From: an uncultured beta proteobacterium
GTDB taxonomy: Bacteria; Pseudomonadota; Gammaproteobacteria; Burkholderiales; Burkholderiaceae
DNA: 64,000 nt
Direction of reading: 5' to 3'
NCBI GenBank assembly: GCA_903875135.1
Contig: CAIQUZ010000113.1
Coordinates: forward strand, 1-64,000
The notes under the pieces: model-generated
Database searches by the model: none
Seen by the model: only the letters and a program-made list of their open reading frames with translations
Told to the model about the DNA's origin: nothing
Translations under genes and position numbers: made by a program
Shown here: piece by piece, positions 29,444-38,828 of the stretch
Position numbering within the stretch: position 1 is the first letter of the stretch
Layout of the letters: each line of letters opens with the position of its first letter

Positions 29444-30412
29444 TTAATCAGCTGTAATATTGAGGGTCTTAATCAATCGACCCCAAGTGTTTGTTTGTGC
29501 TTGTAAAAAAGTGTCGAGCTGTTCTGGGGTGCCACCATCGGGCACTACCCCCTGAATACGAAACGTTTCTTTAACATCACTCATTTTTAAAATATCATTG
29601 ACGGCTTGATTAATCTTATCAATCACCGGACGAGGCGTTCCTGCAGGTACCACAATCGCGTGCCAAGAATTAACGTCATACCCCGTAATACCTAATTCAT
29701 TCATCGTTGGGACTTGAGGCATTAGAGGTGATCTTGTCATTTGACCAATCGCTAAAGTGCGAACTTTACCAGTTTGTAAAAATGATGCGATATTACCTAA
29801 GACGTCAATCGCAACGTCAACTTGACCGCCAGCCACATCCGTCATAATGGCGGTGCTACCTTTATACGGAATCTGACGTAACTCAACATTCGCCATCTTC
29901 TCAAATAATGCCATGGATAAATGATTAGAAGATCCATTGCCCGAAGATCCATAGTTCAATTTATCAGGATTTGCTTTTGCTGCTTTAATCACATCCTGAA
30001 GGGTCTTATACGGAGAGTCTTTTGAAGTCACAAACACTGTCGGAGAACGCCCCGCCAAAATCACTGAATTAAATGCCTTATTTGTATCGTAAGGTAAATT
30101 CTTCATTAAGAAGGGATTCGTCACATAGGGGAACTGAATGATCAGCATGGTATAGCCATCTGGTGGCGAAGTAGCAACATAGCTAGTACCAATCGTTGTC
30201 ACTCCACCAGTCTTATTTTCAACTAAAACTGGCTGCTTCCAAATCTCACTCATCTTCGGTGCCAAAATACGGCCCAAGGTATCGTTAAACCCACCTGGAG
30301 GATAAGGCACCACAATTTTTATCGGTTTATTTGGATAAGAGTTATCTTGTGCAAATACTGATTGCGTAAACGACATGAATAAACAACACACCCCTAAAAT
30401 GACTTTGTTCAC
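29444..30412 (-). CDS. Bug/TctC-family periplasmic solute receptor
   Basis: A 322-residue TctC-like receptor with signal peptide (VCCLFMSFTQSVFAQ) and the motifs YPNKPIKIVVPYPPGG, TGGVTTIGT and PDGYTMLI. The start is GTG at 30412, with AAGGA seven bases upstream. Its place between an aldehyde dehydrogenase and a UbiD decarboxylase suggests it binds a carboxylate of this pathway. TctC proteins favour di- and tricarboxylates, so furandicarboxylate is a testable ligand. No TctAB genes are nearby. Confidence 0.88.
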   Translation of the reverse strand: MNKVILGVCCLFMSFTQSVFAQDNSYPNKPIKIVVPYPPGGFNDTLGRILAPKMSEIWKQPVLVENKTGGVTTIGTSYVATSPPDGYTMLIIQFPYVTNPFLMKNLPYDTNKAFNSVILAGRSPTVFVTSKDSPYKTLQDVIKAAKANPDKLNYGSSGNGSSNHLSMALFEKMANVELRQIPYKGSTAIMTDVAGGQVDVAIDVLGNIASFLQTGKVRTLAIGQMTRSPLMPQVPTMNELGITGYDVNSWHAIVVPAGTPRPVIDKINQAVNDILKMSDVKETFRIQGVVPDGGTPEQLDTFLQAQTNTWGRLIKTLNITAD

Positions 30413-30450
30413 AAACAGATCCTTTTAATTGTTTAAATTTTTATGATTGG

Positions 30451-31896
30451 TTATACAACACCGACGTTTTGATAAATACTTTTAATTTCTGTAAAGTCAA
30501 TCAGTGCATCAAAGCCATGAAGTCGTCCTAGGCCACTTTTTCGATAACCACCAGTCTCCGCTTCTGCCATTAATTTATTATGATCATTTATCCAGATTGT
30601 CCCGTTTCTTAAGGCGCGCGCAATTCGTAAAGAACGATTGCCATCATTAGTCCACACACTCGCAGACAATCCGTATTCTGTATTATTCGCTTTTTTTACT
30701 GCGTGTTTTTCATCCGTAAATGACTCTAAAACAATCAATGGTCCAAAAATTTCATCTTGACAAAAAAAGGCATTATCGTCTTGGTGCGCTATCAAGCTTG
30801 GGGAGATAAAATTACCCCGGGATAACACTCCGCCCAAGCGTCCTCCACGCACAATAACTTCATCACAAGAATCCAGCGAGCGCTCAATTTCTGCATGAAC
30901 ACGCACTAAGGCGGAGGCGTCGATTATTGGGCCCATCTGTATGCCTGTATCTTGTCCAAAGCCAACCTTGACTGCTTCAACGGCTTGCTTCAATGCAATT
31001 TTCATCTCATCATAAATTGACTCATGCACCAAAATTCTGCGTGCTGCCGTACACTGCTGTCCTGAAATGATAATGGCGGCAGTCACGAGCTTTGCAGCAA
31101 CGTCTGATACATTAACATCATTAAAAACAAGACAACATGATTTACCACCAAGTTCTAAAGAAAGCTTTTTCACAGTCGGAGCCGCTGCCGCCATAATTTT
31201 TTGGCCCGTTCGATTAGAGCCAGTAAAACTAATCACATCGACATCCTCTGACTCAACTAAAGTTGCCGCAACCTCATGCCCCTGTTCAGAAACCAAATTA
31301 ACAACGCCTGGAGGCAAACTAGTCACCTCATTTAAACAGTGCAAAACGGCAGCGGTTATCTGAGTCGTCTGAGGCGCAGATTTGATGATGGATGTGCACC
31401 CCGCAGCCATCGCGGGGGCAAGTGAACGAATAAGCAACACAATGGGCGCATTCCAAGGAATAATTAAACCAGCAACACCCGCTGCCTCTTTTAACATACT
31501 GGTATATATTCCAGGTTCAGCCTCAAAGAAATTTCCCGGAATATACCGAGCAAGACCGGCGTAATATCGAATCTCAGAAATAGCACCAAGTACCTCCCCG
31601 CGAGACTGAACAATGACTTTACCATTTTCAAGTGTTAATAACTGTGCTAGTGGTTCAATCTTCTGCTCTAAGCGAGTTGCCCACTCCAGTAAAACTAATT
31701 GACGTAAACGGGGTTGGTGTGCCCAAGTACTATGATAAAAAGCATCCTTCGCTGATTCAATAGCCAATGCAGCATCAACCTTATCGCTGTCAGCAAACTT
31801 TCCAATTTGCTCACCAGTTGCAGGGTTAAAACTTGGCGAAAATCTTTTCGAATGACCTTCAACCCACTTTCCATTCATTAAATTAAGCGCAATCAT
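30451..31896 (-). CDS. NAD(P)-dependent aldehyde dehydrogenase
   Basis: An aldehyde dehydrogenase of 481 residues that oxidises an aldehyde to its acid. The catalytic Cys282 is in SGQQCTAAR, the general base Glu248 in LELGGKS, Asn149 in PWNAP, and the cofactor loop is FTGSNRTG. All are intact. AAGGA precedes the ATG. It follows an SDR by 8 bases. In this context it could oxidise furfural, hydroxymethylfurfural-derived or aromatic aldehydes to acids for the CoA ligase; the substrate is inferred from context only. Confidence 0.88.
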   Translation of the reverse strand: MIALNLMNGKWVEGHSKRFSPSFNPATGEQIGKFADSDKVDAALAIESAKDAFYHSTWAHQPRLRQLVLLEWATRLEQKIEPLAQLLTLENGKVIVQSRGEVLGAISEIRYYAGLARYIPGNFFEAEPGIYTSMLKEAAGVAGLIIPWNAPIVLLIRSLAPAMAAGCTSIIKSAPQTTQITAAVLHCLNEVTSLPPGVVNLVSEQGHEVAATLVESEDVDVISFTGSNRTGQKIMAAAAPTVKKLSLELGGKSCCLVFNDVNVSDVAAKLVTAAIIISGQQCTAARRILVHESIYDEMKIALKQAVEAVKVGFGQDTGIQMGPIIDASALVRVHAEIERSLDSCDEVIVRGGRLGGVLSRGNFISPSLIAHQDDNAFFCQDEIFGPLIVLESFTDEKHAVKKANNTEYGLSASVWTNDGNRSLRIARALRNGTIWINDHNKLMAEAETGGYRKSGLGRLHGFDALIDFTEIKSIYQNVGVV

Positions 31897-31904
31897 TTTT
31901 TTCC

Positions 31905-32669
31905 TTAATGCATAACTGAGCCGCCATCAATCACAAGCACTTGGCCTGTAACAAATAAGCTAGCATCACTTGCAAAATAAATTAAACTTCCAGCTAAATC
32001 ACTCGGAACAGCCTCGCGCTTAATTGCACGACTAGCAATATTATTAGCAGCAATTGCGCCCTGCCATGCCGGATTGTCCAGAACGTTATCACTGAGAACT
32101 AGACCTGGCGCCATCGTATTGACACGAATGCCATCGTCACCTAACTCCCTAGCTAGTGAACGTGACATTGCAACAATAGCTCCTTTCGATGTTACGTAAT
32201 GCAGCATCATCGGAGATCCCTTAAACACTGTACCTGAAGCAATATTAATAATAGAGCCAGATTTTTGTTGGCGCATAATGGGACTGACAGCCTTTACACA
32301 TTCAAACACACCACGAACATTGACCCGCATGACAGCATCCCATTCATCGGTTTCAATCTGTTCAAAAGGTTTAAGGCTCAACTTACCAAATAACGCCGCA
32401 TTATTCACCAACACATCAACTCGTCCATATTGGTCTATTGTGCGCTTGACCATTTCTTGGCAAGATTTGGCGTTAGTCACGTCAGTATGTAATCCCAAAA
32501 CGTCTACTCCTTGATCTTTGAGTATTGAGCAAATACCATCTGTAGTAGAAACATCGGTAACCACCACTTTAGCACCTGCTTTACCTAATACCTGCGCATA
32601 ATGTGCCCCAATCCCTTGCGCTGCTCCAGTCACAATGGCGACTTTATTTTTGAGAACTAATTCACTCAT
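31905..32669 (-). CDS. Short-chain dehydrogenase/reductase
   Basis: A classical SDR of 254 residues. The cofactor motif is TGAAQGIG (14-21), with NNAA at 89-92 and catalytic Ser145, Tyr158 and Lys162 (YVTSK). It ends with the typical VTGQVLVIDGG. It probably interconverts an alcohol and a carbonyl; with the aldehyde dehydrogenase downstream an alcohol-aldehyde-acid sequence is plausible. The start overlaps the end of the hydroxylase-like gene by 8 bases. Confidence 0.88.
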   Translation of the reverse strand: MSELVLKNKVAIVTGAAQGIGAHYAQVLGKAGAKVVVTDVSTTDGICSILKDQGVDVLGLHTDVTNAKSCQEMVKRTIDQYGRVDVLVNNAALFGKLSLKPFEQIETDEWDAVMRVNVRGVFECVKAVSPIMRQQKSGSIINIASGTVFKGSPMMLHYVTSKGAIVAMSRSLARELGDDGIRVNTMAPGLVLSDNVLDNPAWQGAIAANNIASRAIKREAVPSDLAGSLIYFASDASLFVTGQVLVIDGGSVMH

Positions 32670-33435
32670 TGACGGCCTCTTTCAATTCTTTTTGTTGATC
32701 AGTAATTTTTTGTAATTCGGGACGAATGTACTTTTCAGACATTCCGCAAAATAATCCTCTCAACAAACCAACCTTTGCATCGCTCGTCCCAAACAACAAA
32801 TCACAAATTGGAAAAGTTAAGTTGAAGTTGTATTTATGCATAAACTCAGGATTATGGTGTGCAACATGCATTCTTCGAACCGTATTTAGTAACGGAAATC
32901 GATCCAAAAATGGACTATTTTCTATATGGGATAAAGTATGCATCCCTTCATACATCAAATAATATGTAGCAATGGTTGCCATCATAATATAAGCCACATT
33001 AGATGAAAATATAACCCCACCAAGAATGACTAACGGTATAGCAGAGATGACAAAAAGTATCGGCGCAAACGGGGGAAACAGTAATGCACGCCAATCTTTA
33101 TGGCCTTTGTAATTTAACGTTAGATGTGTAAAAAATTGGTGATGCGTCCCCACGTGACGTTTATAAACAGCCTTTAATGGGCCGTTGGGATTATGCAAGA
33201 TATAGCGGTGACCTGCCCACTCTGCCCAATTTCCAAATAAAAACATGGGGATAATCGACCACAACTCAGGGTTAGTTAAGTCATGGATTTTAAATAAAGA
33301 AAACAACAAGACAGAACTTGTGAAAACTAAAGTAAACGCCAAATGATATTCACCACGATACCATGAAGGTGTGGCCTCAATATAGTCTTGCCGATATTTA
33401 CTTGAGCGTTGATAGATTGTTTGATTTAATTGCAT
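32662..33435 (-). CDS. Fatty acid hydroxylase / sterol desaturase superfamily membrane protein
   Basis: About 257 residues from the ATG at 33435, which follows a strong AGGGGGG; an upstream in-frame ATG at 33456 lies inside that ribosome site. Membrane segments alternate with the histidine clusters of integral-membrane di-iron enzymes: HRYILH, HVGTHHQFF, HTLSH and HVAHHNP. Such enzymes hydroxylate or desaturate lipids, sterols or carotenoids using O2. Its presence between an ABC transporter and an SDR in a catabolic run is unexpected, and its substrate is unknown. Confidence 0.8.
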   Translation of the reverse strand: MQLNQTIYQRSSKYRQDYIEATPSWYRGEYHLAFTLVFTSSVLLFSLFKIHDLTNPELWSIIPMFLFGNWAEWAGHRYILHNPNGPLKAVYKRHVGTHHQFFTHLTLNYKGHKDWRALLFPPFAPILFVISAIPLVILGGVIFSSNVAYIMMATIATYYLMYEGMHTLSHIENSPFLDRFPLLNTVRRMHVAHHNPEFMHKYNFNLTFPICDLLFGTSDAKVGLLRGLFCGMSEKYIRPELQKITDQQKELKEAVNE

Positions 33436-33455
33436 GGTAATTCCCCCCCTCTTCA

Positions 33456-34163
33456 TTAATGTATGCCTAAAAATTTTTCTTGGAAGTGCTCATCTGACAA
33501 AATTAACTTTGCGTCACCCTCAAGTACGTTTCTTCCGTTTTCAATAACATATGCTCGTGTAACAAATTCCAATGCGCGGTGAACATTCTGCTCTACCAAG
33601 ATCATACTAACTCCACCCAGATTAATTTCTCTGAGTGCTTGCATAATCTCTAGGACCAACTTCGGCGCTACCCCAATAAATGGTTCATCTAAAAGTAACA
33701 TTTTTGGCTTTGACATTAAAGCCCGCCCAATGGTCACCATTTGTTGTTGACCACCACTGAGTTGACCAGCCATTTGCAAACGCTTATCTTTCAAGATAGG
33801 GAATAATGCATAGATACTTTCTAGACCAGTATCAATCGATGATCGTTTCTCTTTAATATATGCTCCCATCATTAAATTTTCTTCAACCGTCATCTGTGTA
33901 AATAGTTTACGCCCCTCAGGAACCAATGCTATGCCAGACATGATCAGTTCGTTAACGTCCAGCCCTGCGATGGATTGTCCCGCAAAAGTAATCGCTCCTG
34001 ATTGCAGTGGATAGAGCCCCATAATTGCGCCCATCGTGCTTGACTTGCCTGCCCCATTAGCCCCCAGTAAACCGACGCACTCACCATCTCCAACAGTCAA
34101 ACTAATATCCCATAGCACCTGGAGTTTTCCATGACTGAGTTCAATATTATTTACTTCAAGCAT
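33456..34163 (-). CDS. Branched-chain-type ABC transporter ATPase, LivF-like (system 2)
   Basis: An ATPase of 235 residues from the ATG at 34163, which has AAAGGAG upstream and overlaps the LivMG stop by 8 bases; longer readings are not needed. Walker A is GANGAGKSS, the signature is LSGGQQQMV and Walker B is LLLDEP. The short length and signature are typical of LivF. It powers import together with the fused permease-ATPase upstream. Confidence 0.93.
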   Translation of the reverse strand: MLEVNNIELSHGKLQVLWDISLTVGDGECVGLLGANGAGKSSTMGAIMGLYPLQSGAITFAGQSIAGLDVNELIMSGIALVPEGRKLFTQMTVEENLMMGAYIKEKRSSIDTGLESIYALFPILKDKRLQMAGQLSGGQQQMVTIGRALMSKPKMLLLDEPFIGVAPKLVLEIMQALREINLGGVSMILVEQNVHRALEFVTRAYVIENGRNVLEGDAKLILSDEHFQEKFLGIH

Positions 34164-35943
34164 TTGTATCTCCTTTGGCATGTCCAAGATAACTAGCAAT
34201 CACTTTTTCATCTTTTAAAACTTCAGCTAAAGGGCCGTCTGCCACCAAGCGTCCAGAATCTAAGACAATTAATCGATCAACTACTTGAGTTAAGGCAGAA
34301 AAAATATGTTCGACCCAAATAACAGTTACACCATACTGATCTCTGATCGTCCGAATATGTTCTACAAATTGATTGACCTCAATTGGCGTCAGGCCTGAGG
34401 CAACTTCATCAACAAGTAAGAGACTTGGTCTTAAAGCTAAAGCTCGACCAAACTCAATAGCTTTCTTTTCTTGCAAAGAAAGAGAGTCGGAACGGAACAT
34501 TTCTTTATCCGTTAGCTGGATGAAATCAGCAAGTGCTCGTGCATTGATCAGAGCTTTCTGTGGGGTCATGCCCTTACCACCAAACATTAATGGCATCGCC
34601 AAGTTCTCTAACACTGTCAGATCGCCAAAGGGTCTTGGCAACTGATACGTTCTACCAATCCCTATTTGAGCAATTTCATCTCGGGATTTATTGGATAAAT
34701 CCTGACCTAAAAAACGAATTTGGCCACTACTCGGTTGAAACACCCTAGAAATACAATTAAATAAGGTAGTTTTTCCCGAGCCGTTTGCTCCAATTAAACC
34801 AATAATTTCACCTTGATTGACGGTAAAACTAACATCATCCAGCGCCACATTCCCACCAAATGATTTAGTGATATGCAGACACTCAAAAATAGGTAATTGA
34901 CTATTCGGTTTTTTGACTCCTAAGATATCTTGCAGTGATAAGGCCTTAGCACTAGATTGATTAACACGCTTCTCAAGTTGGTTAATCAAATATTCATGAT
35001 GTTCTTTACTTAAAAAATGTAATATTCGATTATTTTTAATCCAACTTGCTCGAAGCAGGCCGCCAGGCATAAAACGACCAATACATAAAATAATTAGGCC
35101 GTATATTGTTGTTTGTAGCATCTTTAAATTAACTAACATCCACTGTTGGATACAGGCCAAAAGAATGACTCCAACCAGTGGACCCCACCGCATTCCAGAT
35201 CCACCAAATAAAACCATAGCAATCGGAACTAGGGCTACATTTAGACCGAATACACTACCTGGGTCAATAAAGCTCATTTGCCAACCTTGCAATGCCCCAG
35301 CTAAGCCAGCAAACACCGCAGAGATCACTAAAACTTTTACTTTATAAGGAAAAATCTTAATCCCAATGACCTCAGAGACTTCTTCATCATTTCGTATGGC
35401 GCGTAAAGCAAAACCAAAACGACTACGGTTGATTAATAGGGTAAGAATAAAACTAGCAAAACATAAAGCCAAGGCTAAAACATAAGTCAAAGATGTCACC
35501 TTTTGAATCGGAAAAACAATCCCTTCAGCACCATTAGTAATAAACGACATGTTATATGCAAGCACTTCCATCAATGGCAATAAGGCAAGAGTGGCGAATG
35601 CAAAATAGTCCCCTTTCAACCGATAGAGAGGATATGCAATCATTACAGCAACACTACAAGTGATTAGCCCCGTGAGAGCCATTGATGTCAATGACGATTG
35701 GCCTGCTACGAGAAAAATACCGAAGGCGTATGAGCCAATCCCATAAAAACAGTAATGCCCAAGATTAACGTAACCCATCTCACCAGCAATCCAATCCCAA
35801 CTTTGAGCAAGAATGTAATAAATTAGAATGGTAAATATAAAAGAAATTAAATACGCATTACCAAATTGAACAACACTTAGTAAGGCGCCTAAAACTAAAA
35901 AGCCAAAAAAAGTCAGTGGAATATTCATTTGTGATGATTTCAT
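34156..35943 (-). CDS. Fused permease-ATPase, LivM-LivG (system 2)
   Basis: One 595-residue chain. Residues 1 to about 310 are a LivM-type membrane domain with many helices. After a linker of about 35, the rest is a LivG-type ATPase with Walker A GANGSGKTT and Walker B LLVDEV. The ABC signature is non-canonical (SLSLQEKKAIEFGRAL instead of LSGGQ/LSHGE). LivM-LivG fusions are known in proteobacterial aromatic-acid importers. The neighbouring system 1 has the two parts as separate genes. A second Met at 35928 is an alternative start. Confidence 0.92.
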   Translation of the reverse strand: MKSSQMNIPLTFFGFLVLGALLSVVQFGNAYLISFIFTILIYYILAQSWDWIAGEMGYVNLGHYCFYGIGSYAFGIFLVAGQSSLTSMALTGLITCSVAVMIAYPLYRLKGDYFAFATLALLPLMEVLAYNMSFITNGAEGIVFPIQKVTSLTYVLALALCFASFILTLLINRSRFGFALRAIRNDEEVSEVIGIKIFPYKVKVLVISAVFAGLAGALQGWQMSFIDPGSVFGLNVALVPIAMVLFGGSGMRWGPLVGVILLACIQQWMLVNLKMLQTTIYGLIILCIGRFMPGGLLRASWIKNNRILHFLSKEHHEYLINQLEKRVNQSSAKALSLQDILGVKKPNSQLPIFECLHITKSFGGNVALDDVSFTVNQGEIIGLIGANGSGKTTLFNCISRVFQPSSGQIRFLGQDLSNKSRDEIAQIGIGRTYQLPRPFGDLTVLENLAMPLMFGGKGMTPQKALINARALADFIQLTDKEMFRSDSLSLQEKKAIEFGRALALRPSLLLVDEVASGLTPIEVNQFVEHIRTIRDQYGVTVIWVEHIFSALTQVVDRLIVLDSGRLVADGPLAEVLKDEKVIASYLGHAKGDTNA

Positions 35944-35944
35944 A

Positions 35945-36820
35945 TTATTTTGACTTTTGAAATCCCTGAGGAAAGATGATCAAAATAACCAAGAGGAGAA
36001 TAACGCTCAAAGCAGGCGCCCACTCAGGCTTCCAAAATAAACCCGTCAGACCCTCAGCAACCCCTATAAAAATGCCTGCAATTAAGGCGCCGGGAAGGTT
36101 ACCAATCCCACCTAAAATAATAATCGTAAATGCTTTTACAGTCAGTCCAAAACCAATATAGGGGTCCACTGGAAATGATAGAACATATAAAATGGACGCC
36201 AAGAAAACTGTGGCTGAACCAAATGCAAATGTAGTCGCTTTTATCTTTACACTATTGATACCACATAATTTAGCCCCAATAGGATCTTGTGTTACAGCCT
36301 TCACCGCACGACCAAACCAAGTTAACTTTAAGAAATAATGAAGCCCCAAAGTCAATAAAATAATTCCTATTAAGATAATGATTTGGGTGGTCGAAATAAT
36401 GACTCCCGCTACTTCAAAGGTATCAAACTGTAGATTAATATTTTTTTGCGTTGATCCAGCAAACTTCGCTGTTAAATCACTCATGATTAATAAAGCTCCA
36501 ACGGTAATTAATACCGTACCCACGGTGGCTTCAAAATGATTTCGCTTACTCAAAGGCTCAAGTAAATATTTAAAAAACAAATACCCATAAGCAAAAAATA
36601 ATGGTGTCATGAGTAACGAAATCAACCAAGGAGAAATACCCCACGTAGCATAAATGGTTGATGCAAGAACACCCCCAATAGAAAGGAGTGTGCCATGGGA
36701 AAAATTTAATATTTTCACCACACCATAGATTAATGACAGGCCAAATGCTACCAGTGCATATAAGCCCCCAATTAACACCCCTCCCAACATCACTTGGGCT
36801 AAAACTTCAATAGATATCAT
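35945..36820 (-). CDS. Branched-chain-type ABC permease, LivH-like (system 2)
   Basis: A hydrophobic 291-residue LivH permease. The GGVLIGGLYALVAFGLSLI opening and the cytoplasmic loop carrying AVTQDPIGAKLCGI are typical, and IILGGIGNLPGALIAGI matches the family signature. It lies 3 bases after the binding-protein gene and 1 base before the fused LivM-LivG. Confidence 0.93.
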   Translation of the reverse strand: MISIEVLAQVMLGGVLIGGLYALVAFGLSLIYGVVKILNFSHGTLLSIGGVLASTIYATWGISPWLISLLMTPLFFAYGYLFFKYLLEPLSKRNHFEATVGTVLITVGALLIMSDLTAKFAGSTQKNINLQFDTFEVAGVIISTTQIIILIGIILLTLGLHYFLKLTWFGRAVKAVTQDPIGAKLCGINSVKIKATTFAFGSATVFLASILYVLSFPVDPYIGFGLTVKAFTIIILGGIGNLPGALIAGIFIGVAEGLTGLFWKPEWAPALSVILLLVILIIFPQGFQKSK

Positions 36821-36823
36821 GTC

Positions 36824-38038
36824 TTATTGCCAAGATGGTGAAGGCCAAACCAATTTCCCCGTAGCGGCTTCCTTAGGCCATACAACAATCACTTGACCAC
36901 CTTTTTGCATTTGCACAGTAAATGCCCCATTGTTGGGAAAACCTCTTTCGTCAAAAACAATATTTCCGGCAGGTGACTTAAATGTTCCCTTAAATAAGGC
37001 ATTTTTAACGAGTTCACGATCAACTGCACCAGCTCTTTCAATCGCTTGCGTCATGGTCAAGTAAGCGCCAATACGCCCTAAACTAAATGGATAATCGAAC
37101 ATACTGACATTCGATTTTTTAAGAACCGCTTCAACAAACTCACTGTAATCACCTTTAACACCCGGATACCATGGTAACTCTCCAGTCATCCCTTGAATAT
37201 CATCACCAATTTGTTTATAAAGTGCACCTGATAAAAACGAGTGATGAACGTCCATAACTTTAATTTTCATTTTCCGAATTTGCTGGACCAATGAAACCGA
37301 TGGTCCATCAAATGAGCTAATATAAATAATATCTGGTTTAGCTGCGCGTACTTTAGCTAAAAGTGCAGTAAAGTCTTTGGTGTCCTGCGCAAATAAATCT
37401 TCACCAATGACCTTTATACCTTGAGCTTCTGCCTTTTTTGACCAATAACCCGTGATTCCTTTTGTTACTGGATTGTCATGCGTAATAAAGTAGATGGTTT
37501 TTGGTTTAGGATCAACGGTGGCCAACATATCAAAATAACGTTCCGACCAACGAGGAACGACCGGGTATGGAGTACCCCAAATATACTTTAAACCGCGATC
37601 ATAAACCGAAGGTGAAGCAACGTTTGCCATCACCATTGGTATCTGATGTTTGTCTGCTAATGGAGGAACAGGTCCACCCATAGAAGACCAATCAGGTCCA
37701 ACGAAAAAATCAACATTATCCACAGTTGCCATTTTTTCGTAAAGTGATACCGCTGTAGCTGGGACACTTTGATCGTCATAGATCACAAATTTAATTGGAA
37801 TCTTTTTATTACAATTTTTTACAAAAACACCACCTGTTTTATTCATTTCCTCAGCAAAGACCTCTGTCATGTTTCGCCACTTATCAGCTAGTGTTGAAAA
37901 TGGACCAGTTTCTGAGATCGTCGTACCTAATAAGATAGGATCATTACAGGATCCCAATTTTGCATAACTATTAAAAGTAAAACTAAGGCATATAAAACAT
38001 GCGATTACTATTGAACTTAATGTTCGATAACTTTTCAT
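36824..38038 (-). CDS. ABC transporter substrate-binding protein (system 2)
   Basis: A type I periplasmic binding protein of 404 residues with a signal peptide ending near SYAK. The ligand-site opening is TTISETGPFSTL and the fold includes FFVGPDWSSMGG and the domain-2 helix after YFITHDNPV. LivK-like proteins in catabolic clusters usually bind aromatic or heteroaromatic acids rather than amino acids. It differs clearly from the system 1 receptor. AAAAGGGAG precedes the ATG. The 76-base gap upstream may hold an internal promoter, but no good one is seen. Confidence 0.9.
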   Translation of the reverse strand: MKSYRTLSSIVIACFICLSFTFNSYAKLGSCNDPILLGTTISETGPFSTLADKWRNMTEVFAEEMNKTGGVFVKNCNKKIPIKFVIYDDQSVPATAVSLYEKMATVDNVDFFVGPDWSSMGGPVPPLADKHQIPMVMANVASPSVYDRGLKYIWGTPYPVVPRWSERYFDMLATVDPKPKTIYFITHDNPVTKGITGYWSKKAEAQGIKVIGEDLFAQDTKDFTALLAKVRAAKPDIIYISSFDGPSVSLVQQIRKMKIKVMDVHHSFLSGALYKQIGDDIQGMTGELPWYPGVKGDYSEFVEAVLKKSNVSMFDYPFSLGRIGAYLTMTQAIERAGAVDRELVKNALFKGTFKSPAGNIVFDERGFPNNGAFTVQMQKGGQVIVVWPKEAATGKLVWPSPSWQ

Positions 38039-38114
38039 ATTACTCCCTTTTGTTTTTTATAAAAATGTAAAACTAAAATTAACATCTTGCATTCAACACA
38101 CAATCATTTACCAT

Positions 38115-38828
38115 CTAAACAGCGATATTCTTCATTAATCGAACAACATCTTCTTGCTGAATTGAACTTCCTTGATCGACTACACGACCGCGCTCAATCG
38201 CATAATGACGATCACATAACTGCAAAGCTTTATGAACATTTTGCTCAATCAATAAAATCGATACCCCTTGTTCTCGCAACTGTTTTAACAATGCAAAGAT
38301 TTCATTGACGATCATTGGCGCAAGACCCTCAGTTGGCTCATCAATCAAAATTAATTTGGGTGAGCCCACTAAGGCTCGAGCAATGGCTAACATTTGTTGC
38401 TCACCACCAGACAAGGTATTACCTAGCTGATTTTTACGCTCTAATAATCGAGGAAATTTCTCATAGAGCTCTGCAATCTTAGGTTTATGCTTTGCACGAA
38501 TCCTTGACGGTAGCTGCATTAAGCCCATTTTTAAATTGTCTTCAACGGTCAACCCTGAAAATATTCGCCGATCCTCAGGCACTAAAGCAATACCCAATCT
38601 TGCAATTTTTTCACTCGGCCAAGCAGCGATATTTTTTCCCTGAAAAATAATCTCGCCTTGACTAGGCGGCAACCAGCCAGCAATAGTTTTAATAATGCTC
38701 GTCTTCCCCACGCCATTACGGCCAAACAAGCCAACTACCTCACCTTCTGCAATTTCAAGATTAACACCTTGCAATATATGAGATAGCCCAATGTATGTAT
38801 GAATATCATGCAGTTCAAGAAGACTCAT
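38115..38828 (-). CDS. Branched-chain-type ABC transporter ATPase, LivF-like (system 1)
   Basis: 237 residues with Walker A GRNGVGKTS, signature LSGGEQQML and Walker B LILIDEP. It overlaps the LivG stop by 4 bases (ATGA), so the two ATPases are translated together. It is the last gene of system 1. Confidence 0.94.
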   Translation of the reverse strand: MSLLELHDIHTYIGLSHILQGVNLEIAEGEVVGLFGRNGVGKTSIIKTIAGWLPPSQGEIIFQGKNIAAWPSEKIARLGIALVPEDRRIFSGLTVEDNLKMGLMQLPSRIRAKHKPKIAELYEKFPRLLERKNQLGNTLSGGEQQMLAIARALVGSPKLILIDEPTEGLAPMIVNEIFALLKQLREQGVSILLIEQNVHKALQLCDRHYAIERGRVVDQGSSIQQEDVVRLMKNIAV

